Origin: DATDPY01 sp964395765
Lineage (GTDB): Bacteria; Bacteroidota; Bacteroidia; Cytophagales; Cyclobacteriaceae
Reading direction: 5' to 3'
Length of the DNA: 21,733 bases
Assembly (NCBI GenBank): GCA_964395765.1
Contig: CAYNCU010000046.1
Location: forward strand, 1-21,733
Of this stretch, positions 1 to 7,095 are shown one piece after another. Under the pieces are notes generated by a model that was not told where the DNA came from, did no database searches, and was given only the letters and a program-made list of their open reading frames with translations. The first letter of the stretch is position 1. Every line of letters begins with the position of its first letter. Made by a program: the position numbers and the translations under genes.

Positions 1-818
1 TCGGACAGCTTTACCTGCAGAAAGGAATGTGGAACGGAAATCGGGTACTAAGCGATAAATGGGTCGCTGAAGCATCTAAAAAACAAATTGAAAACGGTCA
101 TAATGACAGCAGTTGGGGTTATGGTTACGGGTTCCAGTTTTGGCTGAATCCTCCCGGCGGTTATCGCGCCGACGGAGCTTTCGGACAATTCAGCTTTATC
201 TTTCCGGCACAGGACGCCGTAGTCACCGTTACCAGCGAAAGTATCAACACGGCCAAAACCATGCAGATGGTATGGGATGACCTGGTTCCTGTGATGGAGA
301 ATACTACGCTGCCCGAAAACAAAGATGAATGGAACAGGTTAAAGGATGATTTGAAATCCCTGAAGTATGTTCCTCCTCAAATGGATAAAAGTTCACCGTT
401 AGCGGCATCGGTTTCAGGAAAGGAATTCTTACTAGATCCGAATGAATTCAACACCAAATCGGTGACCTTCAAATTTGATGGAGACAAATGTATTTTCACC
501 CTAAAGGAAGAAGGCAAACCTGATATCGTTCTTACCCACGGAATTAATTACTGGATACGAAAAGGAAATGAGAAACCTTCACCGCATTCCCTGTTCTCAC
601 TTCGCAGAATCGATTTCGATTCCATCGTAGCCGCCAGTGCCACGTGGCAGGATGAGAACACATTATTGCTGACCTGGCGGTTTATCGAAACTACACATGG
701 TGATCAACTCACCTGCATCTTTGACAAAGACAGACTGACGATAAAATTCCTGTTCAGTATAAACCGGCTGAAAAACCAGCCGGATGACCGGAAAGATGTG
801 ACGGGAAAAATTATTTAA
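1..818 (+). CDS. Serine hydrolase (beta-lactamase/PBP family), C-terminal part only
   Basis: The reading frame is open from base 3, so the gene begins before the window and only the last 271 or so residues are seen. The start includes GQLYLQKGMWNG and a WVAEASK stretch, typical of the region after the catalytic core in beta-lactamase-fold serine hydrolases and esterases. It is followed by WGYGYGFQFW and then YRADGAFGQF, which sits where class C enzymes carry the KTG-type active-site strand. The SxxK and YxN motifs must lie upstream. The remaining ~170 residues form a beta-rich C-terminal domain often found in Bacteroidota members. The family includes beta-lactamases, D-aminopeptidases and esterases, so substrate cannot be assigned. 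It converges on the glycosidase gene, with a hairpin repeat array between them. Confidence 0.7.
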   Translation, partial: GQLYLQKGMWNGNRVLSDKWVAEASKKQIENGHNDSSWGYGYGFQFWLNPPGGYRADGAFGQFSFIFPAQDAVVTVTSESINTAKTMQMVWDDLVPVMENTTLPENKDEWNRLKDDLKSLKYVPPQMDKSSPLAASVSGKEFLLDPNEFNTKSVTFKFDGDKCIFTLKEEGKPDIVLTHGINYWIRKGNEKPSPHSLFSLRRIDFDSIVAASATWQDENTLLLTWRFIETTHGDQLTCIFDKDRLTIKFLFSINRLKNQPDDRKDVTGKII

Positions 819-823
819 AAGTA

Positions 824-933
824 CCCGTCGTCCGACCAGTCCCACTCGTCGGATGAGCGTCACTGGTCCGACCAGCCCTGTTGGTCGGACGACGGGCACT
901 GGTCGGACCAGCCAAACTGGCCGGAGGAGCAAA
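824..933. repeat. Three tandem degenerate ~36-bp GC-rich palindromic repeats
   Basis: Units begin at 824, 861 and 897. Each carries GTCCGACCAG or its G variant followed ~10 bp later by a GTCGGA-type arm, so each can fold on itself. CTGGTCCGACCAG (863-875) and CTGGTCGGACCAG (899-911) are near-perfect palindromes and are also inverted copies of each other. A perfect 15-bp inverted repeat joins 824-838 to 882-896. The block is far more GC-rich than its surroundings and lies between convergent genes. It could be a REP-like element or a bidirectional terminator, although no T-tract follows. An antisense reading frame covering it encodes low-complexity V/R/P repeats and looks like a by-product of the repeats. 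Confidence 0.75.
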
Positions 934-961
934 CTAATTCGACAGCATTCCAACTACTAAT

Positions 962-2386
962 TCACCGGCTAATCTCGATCCAGTTTACTTCATAGGGTTT
1001 CAGCAAAATATTCATTGGAGTTATTTTAAGATCTTCCATAGCACCCGATCTCAAAACTTCGATGTTGTTAGTAGCGGCAGTAGGATTCAGTTTTACAATT
1101 CTGAAGCTTCCCTTTTTATCCGGGGAATACTTCAAAGTAATATCGTAATCCTTGCCTGGCCCTTTATCCGGGAAATTCCAGATCAGGATATTTATCCAAT
1201 TGTCTTTTTCTGAAGCCAGGGTTTTTATATCATTGTTTGTGCCTGAAATTTTCAAAAGCTTTCCGTTAAGAAGTGACAACAAGCGGAACACAGAATAGGA
1301 AGGACGTACCCTTCCCTGCTGATCGAACAAACCGGTATACTGCGGCATCACATTCCACCAGTGGGCCATAAATGCAGTACCTTTTGCAGAGAAAAACGGT
1401 CTGAATTCATGCGGGTCTACATAATAATCGCGGATATGATAATAGGCGCTGCGGTTCAATCCTTCATCTGCAAATACTTTGGTAACTTCCAGGATGAATG
1501 CCGGTTGAAAATACGGATTCAGATCGGGTTGCCAGAGATCCATATTCCATTCCGTTATTAATGTTTCAGTATTTTTTAAGTCCGGGTACCGGGCAAGTTT
1601 TTTCTTAATCGTCCTGATACTTTGCCTGAAAAAATCGGGATTATTGGTATAGCCGTGCCAGGAAAAAAAATCGAGGCGGGCATTCCCCCTTCCGCAGTAA
1701 GCGATAAGCGAATCGCCGATCGGGTTCCGGTAGTCTGCCAGCGCCGGTCCGCCGATCTTTGCTTCCGGATCGGCCTTCAAAATTACCGTTGAGGTATGTC
1801 TGTAATATTCATTATATTCTTCAGGTTTAAAACGATAAGGACAACCGCCGTCTTCACCGATGTCTACCTCGTTCCCGATTTCCCAGTACTTCACACCGAA
1901 ATTCATTGCCCGGCAATGGCTGACCAGCTGAAAGATTAATTCATCCCATTCGTCATAACTATTCGGTGTACAGATATCCTGATTAATATCAGGATAGAGT
2001 ACAGCAGGTTTAAAACAAATACACGGTATGGGTTCAGCTCCGATGGCTACAATGGCTGAAAACATCCGGTCAAGCTTTTCCCAATTATACTTTCCTTTGG
2101 CAGGATAGATATTATAATATTCCTGGATAAAGAACCGTATGGTCTTTGGATGGAGCTGTTTCAGTTGATCAATATGTTCATCGATCATGGGTTGTGAAGA
2201 AAGCCCGCCCTGCCCTAGCGAGTAATCCTGTATTTGTGTTGGCTGGTCATAAGTTGAATCCGTTACTACAAGTATCAGGTGAGGATTTTTTTTACAACCG
2301 GAAAAAAAGAATAATAATCCGGTGATACAAATAAAAAAAACAAATCCTGTCTTTATAAATGAAAGGCCCTTGGGATCAGAAAACAT
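962..2386 (-). CDS. Clan GH-A glycoside hydrolase lipoprotein (GH39-like)
   Basis: The 474-residue protein begins with a basic/hydrophobic leader and a lipobox ending in FFFSGC (Cys31), so it is probably lipid-anchored in the envelope. The body looks like a (beta/alpha)8 glycosidase of clan GH-A. YWEIGNE supplies the likely acid/base Glu173, and LITEW supplies the likely nucleophile Glu279. SWHGY at ~242-246 is a further clan-typical active-site element. About 100 C-terminal residues form a beta-sandwich-like tail, as in GH39/GH51-type enzymes. Substrate is unknown; xylosidase, arabinosidase or a related activity is possible. No SusC/SusD pair or other carbohydrate genes flank it, so it is not in an obvious polysaccharide-utilisation locus. 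The start was chosen because it gives a complete lipoprotein signal. Family assignment is by motif recall. Confidence 0.7.
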   Translation of the reverse strand: MFSDPKGLSFIKTGFVFFICITGLLFFFSGCKKNPHLILVVTDSTYDQPTQIQDYSLGQGGLSSQPMIDEHIDQLKQLHPKTIRFFIQEYYNIYPAKGKYNWEKLDRMFSAIVAIGAEPIPCICFKPAVLYPDINQDICTPNSYDEWDELIFQLVSHCRAMNFGVKYWEIGNEVDIGEDGGCPYRFKPEEYNEYYRHTSTVILKADPEAKIGGPALADYRNPIGDSLIAYCGRGNARLDFFSWHGYTNNPDFFRQSIRTIKKKLARYPDLKNTETLITEWNMDLWQPDLNPYFQPAFILEVTKVFADEGLNRSAYYHIRDYYVDPHEFRPFFSAKGTAFMAHWWNVMPQYTGLFDQQGRVRPSYSVFRLLSLLNGKLLKISGTNNDIKTLASEKDNWINILIWNFPDKGPGKDYDITLKYSPDKKGSFRIVKLNPTAATNNIEVLRSGAMEDLKITPMNILLKPYEVNWIEISR

Positions 2387-2454
2387 TTTTTATAAAATGA
2401 TTTTGAAAACTTCACGCAAGTTAAATCATTTTATTCCATGAATCGTCAAACAAT

Positions 2455-2496
2455 AAAAAAAGGCCGCCGGCTTAATGATAAGTCAACTGCCTTTTT
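2455..2496 (-). terminator. Probable intrinsic terminator downstream of tRNA-Asn
   Basis: On the minus strand AAAAAGGC (2496-2489) pairs with GCCTTTTT (2464-2457), and two more T follow. The loop is 24 nt and contains a small GCCGGC element. The stem is A/U-rich but ends in a U-run and starts 8 nt after the tRNA 3' end, which is where a tRNA terminator is expected. Confidence 0.5.
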
Positions 2497-2503
2497 CCTG
2501 AAG

Positions 2504-2577
2504 CTCCTCAGCCTGGACTTGAACCAGGGACCCTCTGATTAACAGTCAGATGCTCTAACCAACTGAGCTACTGAGGA
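2504..2577 (-). tRNA. tRNA-Asn (anticodon GTT)
   Basis: On the minus strand a full cloverleaf can be drawn. The acceptor stem is TCCTCAG/CTGAGGA, the D arm is GCTC...GAGC with an AGTTGGTTA loop, and the anticodon stem TCTGA/TCAGA holds the loop CTGTTAA (anticodon GTT). A 5-nt variable loop and a T arm CCTGG/CCAGG with loop TTCAAGT complete it. The discriminator base is G, and the length is 74 nt. CCA is not encoded, so it must be added after transcription. It stands alone, and nothing nearby suggests that it serves as an integration site. Confidence 0.95.
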
Positions 2578-2958
2578 GTATTTATTATTTCAACTTTTCT
2601 TTTGTTCTTCCTTTTGCCCGATACCTTTTTATCCTCCATACGACTTCTTCCCTCGCTTTGGATATCTATGGGCTGTTATTCGGGCCGGTATGCCCTACGG
2701 TCGCTTTTCGCGTGTGCAATATTACCCCACGACTCGTTATTTTTCAATAATTTGCATCTATTTTTAAAAGCACAAGTGCTTTATCGCTGGTAATTCAGCT
2801 GATTATTTGTGAACTTTCCGGAAAGAAATTCCCCGGATGGCCAACCCGACCGGGTGTTTTGCAGTTTATATGGGTGTTATACGGTTTTCAATATTTGATC
2901 TGGGCTAACACTCCTATCAACTCATCCGTATCTTTAGCATTAATATAAAATATTCATT
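2578..2958. other. Intergenic region with no supported gene; small palindromes
   Basis: This 381-bp gap separates the divergent tRNA-Asn (-) and htrA (+) genes and should hold both promoters. A 63-codon + strand frame at 2602-2793 has no protein-like character or family resemblance. Two perfect palindromes are visible: AAAGCACAAGTGCTTT-type arms at 2767-2782 and CTTTCCGGAAAG at 2814-2825. They are followed by a CCCGG...CCGGG pair around 2834-2855. TATCTTTA at 2929-2936 resembles the Bacteroidota -7 element TAnnTTTG (last base differs) 22 bp before the htrA start, but no clear -33 TTTG is seen. Confidence 0.4.
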
Positions 2959-4452
2959 ATGAGTAAAAGTCAGTTCTTCCTGGGGATACTCCTCGCATCC
3001 ATCCTTGGCGGTTTCATTACCCTGGGAATTTATAAAATGACGGACAAAGGAAACCTCAGGAATGGTTTTTCATCGCGGTCTTTCAGCGCTTACGACTCCA
3101 TGGAGGATTCCATCCAGAATTCCAGGTATAACCCTCTTGCTGATTCCAATATTGCAGTGCCCAAAGGACTCAATTTCGTAATGGCCGCAAAACTGGTCAC
3201 TCCGGGTGTCGTTTATATTAGATCCGTTGTTAAAGGTTCTGAAAGTTCCTCCGACAACAATCCGCTGGAACAGATGTTTCCTGACTTTTTTAATCAGCAT
3301 CCGCAGGAATACCGGCAACAATTGGCAGCTGGGTCCGGCGTAATCATTTCCCCTGACGGATATATCGCCACGAATTACCATGTGGTTGAAAATGCCGAAA
3401 AACTGGAAGTGACGCTCAATGACAACCGGCGCTATACACCAAAAATTATCGGCACCGACCCGAATACCGACCTGGCACTTTTGAAGATCGATGAAACCAA
3501 TCTCCCCTACGTTCGTTTTGGGAATTCGGATAATCTCCAGATCGGCGAATGGGTGCTTGCCATCGGCAATCCTTTCGAACTTACCTCCACCGTTACGGCC
3601 GGGATTGTAAGCGCCAAGTTCAGAAATCTTGATCTGCTTCATAGGGAACGCGGTGTGGAATCATTCATTCAGACCGATGCCGCCGTGAACCCTGGCAATA
3701 GCGGTGGCGCCCTGATTAACCTGAAAGGAGAACTGGTTGGTATTAATACCGCGATTGCAACACCAACCGGTACGTATGCCGGTTATTCATTCGCTGTTCC
3801 TGTTTCCCTGGTCCAGAAGGTTATGGACGACCTGTTGAAATTCGGAACCGTTCAGCGCGCTTACCTGGGAATCCACATTCTGAATGTAAATGCCGATTTT
3901 GCTGAACAACATAATATTAAAGAACACTCGGGTGTTTTCGTTGCCGATGTAAGCTCGGGAAGTTCTGCCGAAGATGCTGGCCTGAAAGCAGGCGATATCA
4001 TCACTTATCTTGATGATAAACCAATCGAAAATACCTCGGAATTACAGGAAACTGTGGCCAGAAAGCACCCGGGTGATAAAATCAAGGTCACCTTTATCCG
4101 GGATGATAAAGAAATGACAGTCCAGGTTACCCTTAAAAATATTACAGGTGATTTTTCAGTGGTTAAAAAAGCATCCACAAGGGAAATCGATGGCGCTCTT
4201 TTTGCAAAAGCCAGCGATGATCTTCTGCAAAAGCTTAACTTAAAAGGAGGAGTCCAGTTAAAGGAGATCCGTTCCAAGATCTGGCGCGATGCAGGTGTAA
4301 AGGAGGATTTTATAATAACCTATATTGACAAAAAACCGATCAATGACCTTGACGATCTGAGCACGGCTTTAACGGGAAAAAACGGAAGGTTTTTTATCGA
4401 AGGTGTATATCCCGACGGCCAGGAATCCTATTACCGGATAGAAAATCAATAA
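2959..4452 (+). CDS. HtrA/DegP-family periplasmic serine protease with two PDZ domains
   Basis: This is a protease/chaperone for misfolded envelope proteins. Residues 5-25 form a hydrophobic signal or signal-anchor segment. The trypsin-like domain spans ~70-295 with the complete triad: His141 in ATNYHVV, Asp171 in NTDLALLKID and Ser248 in NPGNSGGAL. PDZ1 lies at ~302-392, with YLGI at its start and GLKAGDIITYLDDKPI inside. A more divergent PDZ2 follows at ~405-495. The length of 497 is typical of the DegP/DegQ class. It is a single gene facing away from tRNA-Asn and convergent with nrdJ. The family is certain; which E. coli paralogue (DegP, DegQ or DegS) it matches functionally cannot be said, though two PDZ domains argue against DegS. 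Confidence 0.95.
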   Translation: MSKSQFFLGILLASILGGFITLGIYKMTDKGNLRNGFSSRSFSAYDSMEDSIQNSRYNPLADSNIAVPKGLNFVMAAKLVTPGVVYIRSVVKGSESSSDNNPLEQMFPDFFNQHPQEYRQQLAAGSGVIISPDGYIATNYHVVENAEKLEVTLNDNRRYTPKIIGTDPNTDLALLKIDETNLPYVRFGNSDNLQIGEWVLAIGNPFELTSTVTAGIVSAKFRNLDLLHRERGVESFIQTDAAVNPGNSGGALINLKGELVGINTAIATPTGTYAGYSFAVPVSLVQKVMDDLLKFGTVQRAYLGIHILNVNADFAEQHNIKEHSGVFVADVSSGSSAEDAGLKAGDIITYLDDKPIENTSELQETVARKHPGDKIKVTFIRDDKEMTVQVTLKNITGDFSVVKKASTREIDGALFAKASDDLLQKLNLKGGVQLKEIRSKIWRDAGVKEDFIITYIDKKPINDLDDLSTALTGKNGRFFIEGVYPDGQESYYRIENQ

Positions 4453-4537
4453 ATCAAGTTGCTTCTTTATTAATTTCGTTTTTTAAGGCTTTCTTTCCGT
4501 CCCATTTGTCTAATAATCCTTTAGGGGGTTGCAAAAA

Positions 4538-6820
4538 TTATAGCGTATCGCAATTCCCTGCAAAACAGGCTAATTCCTGTGCTGCCGTAGTATAATCCTC
4601 TTCTTCGTACCGGTAAATCTTTGAAAAATCAATTTCGGGGAATTTCTCAACCAGCTTTTCAAATTCTTCTTTTGAAATTTCATCATACGGCATCTGGTCG
4701 AATTTCGCATCAAAGGCGGGAAGGAAGGTAATACCTCCTATTTTGTCCTGGTTTTCCCATGTCCAGCGGATGATGTCCAGTACCTCATCGGGCTTATAGG
4801 TAATCGTAACACTGGGATTATGCTCCGTGTAATTCAATTTGGTCTGAAGCCAGTATTCCAATTGTTGCATGGCTGTCCTGTTCTTTCTCGTGATCGCTCC
4901 ATCCGGAGATTTCATCGGAAAATGAACCACATAAGTATTGGCATTTTCCTTGGATTGGGCGTTTTCAGGGTCCATTGGAACTCCTATATTTTGGAGCACT
5001 TTGAAAACAGGAGTGTGGGCGCCAACTCTTACGTTCCTGATATAATATTCCGACCAACGGGCATGAATACCCGGGGAACAGTTCAGGAGCTGAGAAGAAT
5101 TCCCTGAAGGTTTAACACAGGTAACCGCTGTTGACTGGTTGATCCCCAGCTGCTGCGCATAGGCACGGTTGGTTTCAATGGCCATATCGCTTAACATTTT
5201 CTGAACATCTGCAGCCTGTACGATCGGGCAATCAAGTTGACCGTTAATATCCACGCCCAATAATCTTTCTTCAATACAGTTTTTCTTCCATTCAGGCCTG
5301 AGGCCGGGGAAATAGGTGGCCATCGATTGAATGGTGCCAATAATGGTTGCCAGTTCAACTTTTTCGGCCAACGATTCAAATGTATCGTCGGCGCGTGCTA
5401 TGGCAACCGAAAGATTACAGAACTGGAAAGGCCTCAAAACGATCTCGCCGCAGGGGTTTGTTCCGAATTGCGCTTTTTTTCTTCTTTCGGGTTTAGTTTC
5501 TATGGCAGCCTCGCGGTTGAAAATGCCGGGCTCTCCCCTCTCGGAATTTACCATGTCAAGAATATATTGCGCCACTTCCGATTGTGTCAGTTTTCTCGAA
5601 GGCCATACGGCAGAATTGTTTGCATTCCATCGCTGGTTGTTTTTGATCCAGAAGTCGCCGTCTTTGCAATGTCTCATCTCATGATCGTCGTAATCAAATA
5701 AGGAGATCATGGCCGTTCTTCTTACCCCTCCCGAAACGGCAGCCTGTCCTACGGCACACATGATGTCGTGAGCATCAACCGGCCTGAGAAAACTTCCCTG
5801 GCGTGAAAGTACCCGTGCCCGGACAAACTCCATCATATTTTTCAAAGGTTCCGGACCGGATGCCCTGCCTCCTTTTATTCTTAGTACCGCACCGGCTTCC
5901 CGGATCAGGGAATAATTGAAATGGATGTCCCGGCCGTCAAACCAGGTCTCCAAACCTACCCTTAAGGATTCCGCCCACCCTTCCGTGGAATCTTCGATGA
6001 CAAAATTGACCGGAGGTTCGTTTTTCTGACGTTTGATTCTTGGGAACTTTTCTACATATTCGCTTTCTACGCTATATCCTACCCCGCAGCCATTCATCGA
6101 TATGATCATCGCTTCAACGAATGACTGGAAGCTGTCCACCGGAAGGTAGGAACAATTATAAATACATATATTACTTCTTCTCGCAGCCGGACCGGCCATG
6201 GCCAGCAATCGCATGGAAGGCATTACCTTCATTTCCAGAATGGCTTTTCTTATTCTTTCATAGGTATTTTTTGCCAGGCGGTATTCCGATAATTCACGGA
6301 GAAAATTTACCGCCCTGTCTACCGTTTCCAACCATGTTTCACGCCGCCCCAGTTCATAACTGAAACGGGAATATTTATCATAGAACTGAAATTTCTGAAG
6401 TTGCGTAGGAAAATATTGATCAGATTCGTCAAAGGCTTTTTTTACTTCATCGGGTACGGGTCGTTCCTGCCGCATTTTGGCGTGATCGGCGCGGTATAAA
6501 ATATATCTTTTTGCGGCTTCGTATTCACCACCGGCCTGCAATACCATTTCCACAATATCCTGGACATTTTCAACCGTGGGAACATCGTATTTTGCAGAAA
6601 CAATATTTAAAACCTGGTTGGACAGGTCATGGGCTTCCTTTTCGGCATCTCCCGCTGACCGTTCCATGCCCTTAAAACAACGGAAAATCGCATTTTCAAT
6701 TCGTTTCAGATCAAACGCTGCTTTTCTTCCGTCTCTTTTTATAATGTATTGGGGAACATTCACTTCTTTTGAATTTCCCGCTTCGGTTTCATTGGTAATA
6801 TTTTTTACAGCATCACTCAT
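4538..6820 (-). CDS. nrdJ: Adenosylcobalamin-dependent (class II) ribonucleoside-triphosphate reductase with ATP-cone
   Basis: It reduces ribonucleotides to deoxyribonucleotides using a B12-derived radical, so it needs neither oxygen nor a glycyl radical partner. Residues ~24-115 form an ATP-cone (VPQYIIKRDGRKAAFD...), the allosteric activity domain. The catalytic barrel resembles the monomeric Lactobacillus leichmannii RTPR. FGTNPCGEI contains the thiyl-radical Cys457 and Glu459. Cys223 (YNCSY) and Cys468 (FCNLS) form the likely redox pair. RASGPEP, GVRRTA and VKPSGN are further conserved blocks. The C-terminal CFAGNC (Cys752/Cys757) is the mobile reducing dithiol, spaced as in RTPR. All catalytic residues appear intact in 760 residues. 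No B12 riboswitch or NrdR box was recognised in the 275-bp upstream gap, and no other nrd genes are adjacent. Confidence 0.93.
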   Translation of the reverse strand: MSDAVKNITNETEAGNSKEVNVPQYIIKRDGRKAAFDLKRIENAIFRCFKGMERSAGDAEKEAHDLSNQVLNIVSAKYDVPTVENVQDIVEMVLQAGGEYEAAKRYILYRADHAKMRQERPVPDEVKKAFDESDQYFPTQLQKFQFYDKYSRFSYELGRRETWLETVDRAVNFLRELSEYRLAKNTYERIRKAILEMKVMPSMRLLAMAGPAARRSNICIYNCSYLPVDSFQSFVEAMIISMNGCGVGYSVESEYVEKFPRIKRQKNEPPVNFVIEDSTEGWAESLRVGLETWFDGRDIHFNYSLIREAGAVLRIKGGRASGPEPLKNMMEFVRARVLSRQGSFLRPVDAHDIMCAVGQAAVSGGVRRTAMISLFDYDDHEMRHCKDGDFWIKNNQRWNANNSAVWPSRKLTQSEVAQYILDMVNSERGEPGIFNREAAIETKPERRKKAQFGTNPCGEIVLRPFQFCNLSVAIARADDTFESLAEKVELATIIGTIQSMATYFPGLRPEWKKNCIEERLLGVDINGQLDCPIVQAADVQKMLSDMAIETNRAYAQQLGINQSTAVTCVKPSGNSSQLLNCSPGIHARWSEYYIRNVRVGAHTPVFKVLQNIGVPMDPENAQSKENANTYVVHFPMKSPDGAITRKNRTAMQQLEYWLQTKLNYTEHNPSVTITYKPDEVLDIIRWTWENQDKIGGITFLPAFDAKFDQMPYDEISKEEFEKLVEKFPEIDFSKIYRYEEEDYTTAAQELACFAGNCDTL

Positions 6821-7095
6821 GGTTGAATCGCCTTTAACTTTTAATCAATAATTTTATTTTGAATCAATTTCTCCAGAGTTCGAAAAGTCTCCCCGGATAA
6901 ATATAAATAGGTGAATCCCGAAATCCAATAGGTTTGTTCTTAAAAATTTTATATGCTATTTAAATTATGTTATACTGTGATACTTATCTCCTTCTCAATT
7001 AAGCAACTATTTATTAATGATTTATTAATACTTGAAGGACAAGTTATTAAACGAATTATATTCATGATTATTTAACTATTCTTTGATCCGGAATT

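Noticed and set aside
638..649. TGCCACGTGGCA palindrome resembling a parS core
   Set aside because: Only 11 of 16 bases match the parS consensus, the flanks differ and it lies in a coding sequence; probably chance.
824..933. CRISPR-like array
   Set aside because: Units are directly abutting degenerate hairpins with no unique spacers and only three copies.
663..953. 96-codon minus frame with repeated Val/Arg/Pro residues
   Set aside because: It is antisense to the serine hydrolase and its repeats come from the tandem hairpin array; not a credible protein.
2602..2793. 63-codon plus frame between tRNA-Asn and htrA
   Set aside because: No family resemblance, odd composition and no supporting context.
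6821..7095. Cobalamin riboswitch upstream of nrdJ
   Set aside because: I could not find a B12-box-like core or the expected stem arrangement; the gap is mostly simple A/T sequence.
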